DNA of 64,000 nt from Ruthenibacterium sp. (GTDB lineage: Bacteria; Bacillota; Clostridia; Oscillospirales; Ruminococcaceae), in contig JAHHSK010000001.1 of assembly GCA_020025255.1 (NCBI GenBank), forward strand, positions 1 through 64,000. The letters run 5' to 3'. How positions within the stretch are numbered: position 1 is the stretch's first letter; every line of letters begins with the position of its first letter. The position numbers were made by a program, and so were the translations under genes. Under the pieces are notes generated by a model, which ran no database searches, had not been told where the DNA came from, and was given only the letters and a program-made list of their open reading frames with translations. Positions 54,311-61,552 of this stretch are shown here, in pieces.

Positions 54311-55156
54311 ATGCCTGTTTCTATTTGCAATGAAATGATCTTTTCGATTCTTCGGCCGCGCGCCCCGGAAAGCCACAAAGGCTGTTTCGGAAAGCTGCTT
54401 GCCGTATGCGGCTGCGAAGCCTATCGCGGGGCAGCTGCATTGAGTGTACTGGGTGCGCTTCGCGCCGGTGCGGGGGTTGTTACTTTAGCTGCGCCGGAAA
54501 CGGTGATTCAAAGTATTGCTTCGCGGATTCTGGAATCAACTTTTTTGGTTCTGCCGGATGACGAAGCCCTGCTTTCTGCGGCAGCAAAAAGTTCTGCCTG
54601 TCTTGCCGGATGCGGGCTTCCCGATAATGATTCCACAGCACGCCTGACCGAAAAGCTGCTTTGTACGGTTCATGGCACGCTGGTTTTGGATGCCGGTGCT
54701 CTTGGCAGCATTGCCGAACAGCCGGAACTTCTGTGCACCGCAAACGGCTCGCTGATCATTACCCCGCATCCCGGTGAATTGGCGCGGCTTGCCCATACGG
54801 ATCGAAAGCAGATCCTGGCCGATCCCGCAAAAGCCGCCCTTACCTGCGCAAAACGCTGGAATGCAATTACTGTGCTCAAGGGGCACCGCACTCTGGTTGC
54901 CTGTCCGGACGGCAGGCTTTTCCGAAACACGACCGGAAACGCGGGGCTTGCGCGCGGCGGCAGCGGGGATGTGCTTGCCGGCATGATCGCAGGCTATGCC
55001 TGTGCGGGGCTTTCTGCTCTGGATGCCGCATTATGCGGGGTATATCTGCATGGGCTGGCGGCCGATCGCTGTTGTGCACGGCTTTCCCAGCAGGGCATGC
55101 TCCCGGAGGATATCCTTTCGGATCTATGCCGGATTTATCTGGAAAACGGTCTTTAA
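54311..55156 (+). CDS. nnrD: ADP-dependent NAD(P)H-hydrate dehydratase
   Basis: The 281-residue ribokinase-like enzyme repairs hydrated NAD(P)H. The family opening SHKGCFGKLLAVCGCEAYRG, where the usual form is GHKG-xxG-x-xLxxAGS, is followed by GALRAGAGVVTLAAPE, LVLDAGAL, LIITPHPGELARL, and the catalytic GNAGLARGGSGDVLAGMI near residue 213. Only the dehydratase domain is present; the NnrE epimerase domain fused to it in many bacteria is absent. The AYRG segment in place of AGS-x-x-Y-x-G is normal variation. Confidence 0.92.
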   Translation: MPVSICNEMIFSILRPRAPESHKGCFGKLLAVCGCEAYRGAAALSVLGALRAGAGVVTLAAPETVIQSIASRILESTFLVLPDDEALLSAAAKSSACLAGCGLPDNDSTARLTEKLLCTVHGTLVLDAGALGSIAEQPELLCTANGSLIITPHPGELARLAHTDRKQILADPAKAALTCAKRWNAITVLKGHRTLVACPDGRLFRNTTGNAGLARGGSGDVLAGMIAGYACAGLSALDAALCGVYLHGLAADRCCARLSQQGMLPEDILSDLCRIYLENGL

Positions 55157-55192
55157 AAGCTGTACTATTATTTATGAAATGAGGTTTTATTT

Positions 55193-55927
55193 ATGACAAA
55201 TCAACCTGGGTTCGACCCCGTCTTTCACGGATCAGAACATCGATCCTATACCGCTTCGGGCGAATCTCTTGCGCAGTATACCGCCAAAACATTCGGCTGG
55301 ATGTTCCTTGGCCTTTTCGTCACCTTTGCTGCTTCGATCCTTTTGATCGGTTCCGGCCTGATCTTCAACTTCCTGCAGCTGGGTTATCCCGGCCTGCTGC
55401 TTTTGATGCTTGCCGAAGTCGGTGTTGTGATGTTTCTTTCTGCACGCATTGACCGGCTGAGCATCAATGCGGCACGCGGCCTGTTTTTTGCTTATGCCGC
55501 GCTCAACGGATTTACTTTTTCTTCTATTTTTCTTGTGTTTGATCTCAGCATCCTGCTGTTCGTATTCGGGCTGACGGCGCTTTACTTCGGTGTGCTTGCA
55601 CTGTACGGCTTTATCACAAAAAGCGATTTGTCCCGTCTGGCTCCTTTGCTGTCGATCGGGCTGATTTTCCTGGCTGTCTGCCTTTTGATTTCCATGTTTT
55701 TGCCGATCAGCGCGTTTGACCGATTCATTTGTCTTGCCGGCCTGCTGCTTTTTATGGGCTTTACGGCATACGATACGCAAAAGATAAAGCACTTGTACAC
55801 CATGTATGAACACGATTACGTCATGTCGCGCAAGGCTTCTATTTTTGCAGCACTTCAGCTGTATCTGGATTTCATCAATATCTTTATGTATATCCTGCGT
55901 CTTGTCGGTAATAACGACCGGGATTGA
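55193..55927 (+). CDS. Bax inhibitor-1/YccA family membrane protein
   Basis: The 244-residue protein has seven predicted membrane helices from about residue 30. ALNGFTFSSIFLVFD and GLLLFMGFTAYDTQKIKHLY, with the conserved Asp of the pH-sensitive di-aspartyl site, are diagnostic. The C-terminus contains ALQLYLDFINIFMYILRL, the other family hallmark. Homologues act as calcium-leak channels or interact with FtsH. It starts 36 bases after nnrD and ends at a strong terminator. Confidence 0.94.
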   Translation: MTNQPGFDPVFHGSEHRSYTASGESLAQYTAKTFGWMFLGLFVTFAASILLIGSGLIFNFLQLGYPGLLLLMLAEVGVVMFLSARIDRLSINAARGLFFAYAALNGFTFSSIFLVFDLSILLFVFGLTALYFGVLALYGFITKSDLSRLAPLLSIGLIFLAVCLLISMFLPISAFDRFICLAGLLLFMGFTAYDTQKIKHLYTMYEHDYVMSRKASIFAALQLYLDFINIFMYILRLVGNNDRD

Positions 55928-55934
55928 CGCGCTG

Positions 55935-55976
55935 ATCCCGGCAGAACTGTTTTTTCGTTCTGCCGGGATTTTTTCA
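55935..55976 (+). terminator. Terminator of the nnrD/BI-1 unit
   Basis: A 13-bp stem ATCCCGGCAGAAC/GTTCTGCCGGGAT (55935-55947 with 55957-55969), followed by TTTTTC. Confidence 0.92.
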
Positions 55977-55983
55977 AAAAAGT

Positions 55984-56031
55984 ACTTGACTTAGTCAGAT
56001 AAATGATTTATACTTGACCTTGTCAGATAAA
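55984..56031 (+). promoter_or_regulatory. Promoter with duplicated operator of the marR/flavodoxin unit
   Basis: TTGACT (55986-55991) and TATACT (56009-56014) are 17 bases apart. A 20-base sequence ACTTGACTTAGTCAGATAAA (55984-56003) recurs with two changes at 56012-56031, a period of 28 bases. Each copy contains a TGAC-N3-GTCA-like dyad. One copy overlaps the -35, the other starts in the -10. Confidence 0.8.
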
Positions 56032-56044
56032 AGGAGATGATTGC

Positions 56045-56539
56045 GTGACTCTTGGTTTTTCTTCCTACATCCGTCTGTTCGAAAAAGATTTTTCCGAATT
56101 CTGCACCGCACGCTTGAATCCGCTTGGGCTTTCCGGCGGGCTGCTTTACTTTCTTTTGTATATCGGAAAGCACGCAGGCTGCACCCCCAGCGATCTTTCC
56201 AGTGCCCTTCGTGCCGACAGCGGGCACGCAGCACGCTGCATTGCCAAACTGGAACAGCTTTCCTATCTGGAACGAAAGCGCAGCGAACAGGATAAACGCG
56301 TGACGGAACTGTTTTTGACGCAGGAAGGCAAAAAAGCGTTTTCCGCTGTGCAGGGGCTTTTCTCGGAATGGGAAAACATGGTTTTGGAACCGCTTTCTGA
56401 ACAAGAGCGCCTTACACTGCACACACTGATGCAGCGCATTGTTCCAAAGCTTTCGTTCGTCTGTGCAAAGCCGCATGGCTTGGAAGCAGCATCCTCGGAT
56501 GCATCCACCCGTAATCTGCCGCCTTCGTGCGGTTTATAA
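56045..56539 (+). CDS. MarR family transcriptional regulator
   Basis: The 164-residue protein starts at a GTG preceded by AAAGGAGA. The winged helix at about 38-100 reads TPSDLSSALRADSGHAARCIAKLEQLSYLERKRSEQDKRVTELFLT, with the D-K-R wing motif. It is probably autorepressed through the repeated site just upstream. The next gene, 19 bases on, encodes a flavodoxin-like protein, so the pair may sense and respond to a redox-active or electrophilic compound. The ligand cannot be told from the sequence. Confidence 0.9.
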   Translation: MTLGFSSYIRLFEKDFSEFCTARLNPLGLSGGLLYFLLYIGKHAGCTPSDLSSALRADSGHAARCIAKLEQLSYLERKRSEQDKRVTELFLTQEGKKAFSAVQGLFSEWENMVLEPLSEQERLTLHTLMQRIVPKLSFVCAKPHGLEAASSDASTRNLPPSCGL

Positions 56540-56558
56540 AAAAGAAAGAAGGTTTATT

Positions 56559-57065
56559 ATGAAATACGCAATCGTTACCAGCAGTCTTACCGGAAACACC
56601 CGTGCCGTTGGGCAGGCAATCACTGAAGCTCTCGGTGATGACGTGATTTTCTGCGGCAAGCCGGATGCCGCCGCACTCGAAGCCGATGTCATCTTTGCGG
56701 GCTTCTGGACAGACAAAGGCAGCTGCTCCAAAGAATTGGCCGATTTTCTGGCCGGCTGCGGCGGCCGAAAAATAGCACTGTTCGGCACAGCCGGCTTTGG
56801 CGGCGATCCCGCTTACTTTGAAACCCTGCTCAACAGTGTGCGCAATCAACTGCCGCAGGATGCCGAATATCTTGGCGGCTGGATGTGCCAGGGTCGCATG
56901 CCTGCCAGCGTGCGCACCCGTTATGCCGCTGCTGTGGAAAGCAATCCCGCAGATGAGCACATGAAAAGCATGCTTGAAAACTTTGATCGTGCTCTTGCCC
57001 ACCCCGATGAATCGGATTTCGCCGCAGCACAGGCCTTTGCGCGCAGCATCCAATCCGCCCTGTAA
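56559..57065 (+). CDS. Flavodoxin family protein (BilS-like)
   Basis: The 168-residue protein has the flavodoxin fold. YAIVTSSLTGNTRAVGQAI is the FMN phosphate loop (T-S-x-T-G-N-T). The central FAGFWTDKGSCSKELADFL and FGTAGFGGDPAYFE segments follow. The C-terminal part GGWMCQGRMPASVRTRY is typical of a subgroup annotated flavodoxin family or BilS, the latter named from bilirubin reductase operons. No bilR-type reductase gene lies next to it. It probably carries electrons between a reductase and an unknown enzyme. Start at the ATG after AAGAAGG. Confidence 0.85.
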   Translation: MKYAIVTSSLTGNTRAVGQAITEALGDDVIFCGKPDAAALEADVIFAGFWTDKGSCSKELADFLAGCGGRKIALFGTAGFGGDPAYFETLLNSVRNQLPQDAEYLGGWMCQGRMPASVRTRYAAAVESNPADEHMKSMLENFDRALAHPDESDFAAAQAFARSIQSAL

Positions 57066-57079
57066 TCGAAGCTTTTATA

Positions 57080-57128
57080 ACAAAGCGGCACTCCATGGCT
57101 TTTGGCCGGGAGTGCCGCTTTGTTTTTC
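57080..57128. terminator. Bidirectional terminator
   Basis: A 15-bp stem (57080-57094 with 57109-57123) is flanked by a T run, between the convergent flavodoxin and histidine kinase genes. Confidence 0.9.
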
Positions 57129-57132
57129 TTTT

Positions 57133-58848
57133 TTACTGTACCGGGAATTTCACAATAAATGTGTTGCCTTTTTCGGATGCTGCCACGGAAACCGATGCCC
57201 CGTAGTTTGTTGCAATGTGTTTTACGATTGCAAGCCCCAGCCCCGTTCCGCCCGCCGCCTTGCTGCGTCCGCGGTCGATGCGGAAAAATCGTTCAAATAT
57301 TCGTTCCATATATTCCCGCGCAATCGGCTCCCCGGTGTTGAATACAGTCAGGATCGGAACATTATCCTGATTTTCCAGCTTGACGTCCACATATCCGCCG
57401 GGGCGGTTATATTTGACGGCATTGCTGATGAGATTGCCTGTAAGCTCCCGCATTTCCCGGTGCGATGCGGAAACAACGCTCGGCTGCACCGAACAAAGGA
57501 TGCGCACATGATTCATTTCCGCCATGGGTTCGGCATCCGCGCAGCATTCATCCACCACATCCGCAAGATCGATCAATTCGCGTTCAAACATGATATCGCC
57601 GCTTTCCAGCCGGCTGATCATAATAATATCGCTGATGAGGCTGCTCATCCGCACTGTTTCCTTTAAAATGCGCTTCGATAACTCCTCATGCTTATTGCCG
57701 CCCAAAGGCATATTGCTGCACAGCAGCTCTGCAAAGCCCTTGATCGAAGTGATCGGCGTTTTCAGCTCGTGCGAAGCCGATTCAAAGAATTCCTGACGCA
57801 TCTTCGCTGCGTTGCGCTGCGCCGTCACATCGGTAATAATCAGGATCACGCCGCCATCGATCGCTCCGTTGTCCTCGGGCTCCACGCGGCTGATATTCAC
57901 TTCCCCTTTTTTCTTATCCGGCAGCGGAAGATCCACGGCAATATGCCCGCCTTTTTCCAGCACTGCCGCCACCCCATCCACGACCGGGACGCTGCGTGTT
58001 GCATGCAGGATATTTTTTCCCTGCACATTTCTTTTATCGACATGAAAGCAGCTGCACGCAGCCTCATTGATCAGCAGAATGTTCTGCTGGGTATCCAAAA
58101 GCACGAAGCCTTCATTCATATTATCCAGGATATAATTGATTTTGGTGCGCTCTTGCTCCAGACGGCGCATATTGCGGGCAATTTCCTCCGACATCCCGTT
58201 GATGTTGCCGGCCATAGTACGCAGTTCTTCATACGGATATTTTTGCGGGTCCAGCTTCACTCCCCCCTGCTGCACCGATTTCAGGCTTTTTGCAAAGCTT
58301 GCAACCGGCGCCAGCACAGTATCCGCAGTGCGCGAGGCAAGGGCTGCGGCCGCTGCAAATGCAACAAGGCCGGTAAGCAAAAACGCCGGCAGCAGGCTGA
58401 GCAATGTGTGCCCAAAATCCCGACTTGTCATTGCAGCACAGAGATATCCGTAATCCACCTTTGCGCCGGCATATATCATGCGCTGTCCGGTCTGTTTGTT
58501 TCGGTGCACCGCAGCCAGAGTACCGCTTTGTATCATCTGCTGAAATCCGCTTTCCCCGGTGCCGGCTTGCGCCACCGTATGTTCCCTTTGGGAATCCGCA
58601 AGCACAACTCCGGTGTCCGAAAGCAGTGTGATGCGCATCCCGCCTGAAAGTTCGGAAAGATGTTTTGCATTTTCATCGGTTGCCGGTTTTGTATCTTTTG
58701 TTTTTGCCAGCACGGTCACCATACGGCACAGATAATCTTTTGTTTGCTGCATCGCACGGTAATCCACGATCAGCGCAGTCAGCAGCAAGCAGCAAATCAG
58801 TCCGGCACCCAGACAGAATGCCGTGCTTTTTAAAATACTTTTTTTCAT
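57133..58848 (-). CDS. Sensor histidine kinase (PhoR/WalK-like)
   Basis: The 571-residue membrane kinase has one membrane helix at about 8-28, an extracytoplasmic sensor at about 30-145, a second helix at about 148-172, a HAMP-like linker at about 175-230, a PAS domain at about 235-345, then the catalytic core. The phosphorylated His is H360 in ESASHELKTPITSIKGFAEL. The N box is NLISNAVKYN and the G boxes include GGTGLGLAIVKHIATNYG. The layout is that of PhoR-type kinases. It follows its response regulator gene by five bases. No phosphate transport genes are in the window, so the signal is unknown. Confidence 0.94.
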   Translation of the reverse strand: MKKSILKSTAFCLGAGLICCLLLTALIVDYRAMQQTKDYLCRMVTVLAKTKDTKPATDENAKHLSELSGGMRITLLSDTGVVLADSQREHTVAQAGTGESGFQQMIQSGTLAAVHRNKQTGQRMIYAGAKVDYGYLCAAMTSRDFGHTLLSLLPAFLLTGLVAFAAAAALASRTADTVLAPVASFAKSLKSVQQGGVKLDPQKYPYEELRTMAGNINGMSEEIARNMRRLEQERTKINYILDNMNEGFVLLDTQQNILLINEAACSCFHVDKRNVQGKNILHATRSVPVVDGVAAVLEKGGHIAVDLPLPDKKKGEVNISRVEPEDNGAIDGGVILIITDVTAQRNAAKMRQEFFESASHELKTPITSIKGFAELLCSNMPLGGNKHEELSKRILKETVRMSSLISDIIMISRLESGDIMFERELIDLADVVDECCADAEPMAEMNHVRILCSVQPSVVSASHREMRELTGNLISNAVKYNRPGGYVDVKLENQDNVPILTVFNTGEPIAREYMERIFERFFRIDRGRSKAAGGTGLGLAIVKHIATNYGASVSVAASEKGNTFIVKFPVQ

Positions 58849-58853
58849 CCGGC

Positions 58854-59570
58854 CTATCCTTCCCGGTCTATGCTTCCCAGAAAACGGTATCCCACACCTC
58901 GAACCGTTTTGATAAAACGCGGAGCAGAGCTTTCATCCCCCAGTTTATGACGAAGGGTGCCGATATGCATATCCAGTGTGCGGGTCTCCCCGATAAAATC
59001 ATATCCCCAGACACTTTGCAGCAGCGCTTCCCGGCTCAAAGCATCCGGCGCATTTTCCATAAGTTCCCGCAGCAGTTCAAATTCCTTGTTCGTCAGCTCC
59101 AACGGCTGGCCATCCAGTGCCGCTTCATGCGCGGAAAGATTGATCGTCAGCGCTCCGCTGCGCAGCACCGTATTCTTTTTTGCCGATGCCGCCACATATC
59201 TGCGCAGAATGGCCCGCACACGGGCACACAGCTCCAGCACGCTGAACGGCTTTGTCATGTAATCATCGGCACCGGCATCCAGCCCAATCACCTTATCCGC
59301 TTCGGAATCCTTTGCCGTAAGCATCATGACCGGCACGGCGGCAAGCTGAGGATTATCCCGCATTTTTTTTAACGCTGTGATCCCATCCATGCCTTCCAGC
59401 ATGATATCAAGCACTACGGCATCCGGCACTGTATTTTTCATTTGTTCCAGCGCATCAGATGCATTATCAAATGCACACACTTCATATCCGGAAGAGTGAA
59501 GTGCCACTTCCAGCAGCATACGAATGCTCTCATCATCCTCTACTACAAAAACACACGGCATCTGGGGCAT
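58854..59570 (-). CDS. OmpR/PhoB family response regulator
   Basis: The 238-residue protein has a receiver domain (about 1-120) with the acidic pair in VVEDDESIRMLL, phospho-acceptor D55 in VVLDIMLEGMDG, and T85/K87 in MLTAKDSE. A winged-helix DNA-binding domain (about 140-238) ends VDMHIGTLRHKLG-like and FIKTVRGVGYRFLGS. I start at the ATG at 59570 because GGGAGG lies upstream; an 11-codon extension without such a site is possible. It leads the two-gene operon with the kinase under a strong promoter. Confidence 0.95.
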   Translation of the reverse strand: MPQMPCVFVVEDDESIRMLLEVALHSSGYEVCAFDNASDALEQMKNTVPDAVVLDIMLEGMDGITALKKMRDNPQLAAVPVMMLTAKDSEADKVIGLDAGADDYMTKPFSVLELCARVRAILRRYVAASAKKNTVLRSGALTINLSAHEAALDGQPLELTNKEFELLRELMENAPDALSREALLQSVWGYDFIGETRTLDMHIGTLRHKLGDESSAPRFIKTVRGVGYRFLGSIDREG

Positions 59571-59611
59571 GGCGGTTCCTCCCTTTTCTATTTTGTATTG
59601 CACTTCTTTTT

Positions 59612-59640
59612 ATTATAAGATATTTTTACTTTAAGTTCAA
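59612..59640 (-). promoter_or_regulatory. Promoter of the two-component operon
   Basis: On minus, TTGAAC (59635-59640) and TATAAT (59612-59617) are 17 bases apart, a near-consensus sigma-A site. Confidence 0.8.
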
Positions 59641-59660
59641 TGCCGCAGCTTTTTTTACGC

Positions 59661-59961
59661 AAAAAAGGGCGGCAGATTCTGCCGCCCTCAAACTGTAGAC
59701 AAACTCCAATTCGGAAAAAGGGATGAAATAAAATACGTTCTCATTCACGGGCATGTACCGGGAATGAGAACACCCTGACAGAAAAAAAGCCCTGTTTTGT
59801 GTGCGCAGTGCGCAAAACAGGGCTTTTTTTCGCCGGAAAGGAGTACTGAGGGAAACCGGAAAGCATCTTTTGCGCTGTGCGCAAAATGTGCGCCCGGTGT
59901 CCTTCAGAGGCTGTCGAACTTTTTCGACAGCCTCAGGGCGGCAGATTCTGCCGCCCTTTTT
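59661..59961. repeat. Hairpin cluster with a duplicated 23-bp palindrome
   Basis: This gene-free stretch holds five strong inverted repeats. A palindrome AGGGCGGCAGATTCTGCCGCCCT is present twice, at 59666-59688 and 59935-59957. Between them are GTTCTCATTC/GAATGAGAAC (59737-59771), AAAAAAAGCCCTGTTTTG with its complement (59782-59830), and GAGGCTGTCGAA/TTCGACAGCCTC (59907-59934). T tracts make the first a terminator for minus transcripts, the third bidirectional and the last a terminator for plus. No protein or RNA gene is recognisable here. Confidence 0.8.
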
Positions 59962-59985
59962 CTCTTGCTGCACCTTACTTTTCCT

Positions 59986-60702
59986 TCACGATTCTATTCC
60001 CGCAATCATTTTTACAGCTTCACCGGCAAGGATCATTCCTGCGACTCCGGGCACCCAGCTCACGCTGCCCGGAGCAAAGCGTCCGGCTGTTCCCTTGTGT
60101 TCCCCTTCCTGCTTTTGCTCGAGCGGCGCAGCGGTACTGCACACCACACGCAGATGCCCCACTTGCCGTTTGCGCAGCTCTCGCCGCAAAACGCGCGCCA
60201 ATGGATCCCCTTGCGTTTTATACAGGTCTGTCACAATGAACTTCGTTGCATCGAGTCGGTTTCCGCATCCCATTGCGCTGATGATCGGCACACCGATGCG
60301 GTCGGCTCGGACGATCAGCTCGATTTTTGCGCTGACGGTATCGATCGCATCAATAATGCAATCATATTGGCTCAAATCATACTGCTGTGCATTTTCGACT
60401 GTATAAAAAACCGGCATGCATGTTACCTGCGCGGCCGGGTTGATATCTAAAATCTGCCGCTTCATCACATCCACCTTAAGCTGCCCCAGCGTGGAATGAG
60501 ATGCCGCAATCTGCCGGTTGATATTCGATATCGAAACGGTATCGTGATCGAACAGCGTCAGGCTGCCGATGCCCGCACGCGCAAGGGTCTGCACTGCATG
60601 CCCCCCAACGCCGCCAACGCCGAATACCGCCACATGCGCCGCCTGCAAACGCTGCATTGCAGCTGACCCCAATAAAAGTTCACTGCGCTTGAATTCTTCC
60701 AT
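59986..60702 (-). CDS. tcdA: tRNA threonylcarbamoyladenosine dehydratase
   Basis: The 238-residue E1-like (ThiF family) protein converts t6A to its cyclic form ct6A in tRNA using ATP. ATP-binding elements are VFGVGGVGGHAVQTLARAGIG at about 30-50, then LFDHDTVSISNINRQIAA. IIDAIDTVSAKIELI is also diagnostic of the TcdA/CsdL branch. The C-terminal region with PGSVSWVPGVAGMILAGEAV fits TcdA rather than ThiF or MoeB. Good ribosome binding site AGGAG. It complements tsaD in the same window. Confidence 0.93.
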   Translation of the reverse strand: MEEFKRSELLLGSAAMQRLQAAHVAVFGVGGVGGHAVQTLARAGIGSLTLFDHDTVSISNINRQIAASHSTLGQLKVDVMKRQILDINPAAQVTCMPVFYTVENAQQYDLSQYDCIIDAIDTVSAKIELIVRADRIGVPIISAMGCGNRLDATKFIVTDLYKTQGDPLARVLRRELRKRQVGHLRVVCSTAAPLEQKQEGEHKGTAGRFAPGSVSWVPGVAGMILAGEAVKMIAGIES

Positions 60703-60787
60703 TTTTTCTCCTTATCCTGTTCATAAAACGCTTTTGCGCTGTACCTTGATCGTATTCATTCAGTATATCCCGAAAATCAGCAGAAAG

Positions 60788-61450
60788 TCAATGCAGTGTG
60801 TGCCTTCCGGCTTCTTTTTTCTTTTCTTCGCGGGATGGAACCTTTTTTCGTTTTTTGCAAAGCCAAACCAGAACAGTGCCGATGCCAAGAACCACCAACA
60901 CCGCCTTTGTCCAATCTGCCATGTGCACGATCCAGTTTGTTGCCAGCATCCAGTTGTGTCCTGCAATCACGCCGATGCCCACAAGCAGGATATTCCAAAT
61001 TGCGCTTCCTGCCGTAGTAAGCAGCAAAAATGGCAGAAACGGCATACCGGACATGCCCGCAGGAATCGAAATCAAGCTGCGCAGAATCGGAATGCATCGG
61101 CAGTAAAAGACACTTTTGCGCCCATTGCGTGCAAACCGTTCCGACGCTTTTTCGATGTCATCGGCATCCAGCTTCAGTATCCTTCCTGCAGGCCCTTCCA
61201 CTATGGTACGCAGTCTCTGTGCAGACAGCACGCGCCCCAATGCATACAGCATAATTGCCCCTGCCACACTGCCCAAAGTAGAAAACAGCACAACACCAAA
61301 CGGCGTCATGCCGGTATAGGTCGTCAGAAAGCCGCCGAATGTAAGGATCACCTCGCTTGGGATCGGCGGAAAAATATTTTCGATTGCAATCAGCAGTGCA
61401 ACACCCCAGTATCCGAACCGATCGATAAAAGCTGTAATTACCTGTTCCAT
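60788..61450 (-). CDS. DedA family membrane protein
   Basis: The 220-residue protein has about five membrane segments and the DedA/VTT core: GYWGVALLIAIENIFPPIPSE at the N-terminus, then FSTLGSVAGAIMLYALGR, and the re-entrant segment RCIPILRSLISIPAGMSGMP. DedA proteins have been shown to act as flippases or recyclers of undecaprenyl phosphate and phosphatidylethanolamine. I use the ATG at 61450 with GGGGGGA upstream; the frame stays open further without such a site. It lies 85 bases upstream of tcdA on the same strand. Confidence 0.92.
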   Translation of the reverse strand: MEQVITAFIDRFGYWGVALLIAIENIFPPIPSEVILTFGGFLTTYTGMTPFGVVLFSTLGSVAGAIMLYALGRVLSAQRLRTIVEGPAGRILKLDADDIEKASERFARNGRKSVFYCRCIPILRSLISIPAGMSGMPFLPFLLLTTAGSAIWNILLVGIGVIAGHNWMLATNWIVHMADWTKAVLVVLGIGTVLVWLCKKRKKVPSREEKKKEAGRHTLH

Positions 61451-61498
61451 GCTATCCCCCCTGCGGAATGTGTATGCCGTGCCGCAGCTGCACATGCA

Positions 61499-61548
61499 CA
61501 AGTGCCCTGTATTTCCTGAAACAGAAATACAGGGCACTTGTTTGTTTT
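61499..61548. terminator. Hairpin between cls and the DedA gene
   Basis: A 16-bp stem CAAGTGCCCTGTATTT with its complement (61499-61514 and 61525-61540) is followed by a T-rich run only on the plus strand, though both neighbouring genes are on minus. It may act mainly as an mRNA 3'-end structure for cls. Confidence 0.7.
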
Positions 61549-61552
61549 TCTT

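Noticed and set aside
59797..60450. Plus-strand frames opposite tcdA and the hairpin cluster
   Set aside because: They begin inside a terminator hairpin and continue antisense to tcdA.
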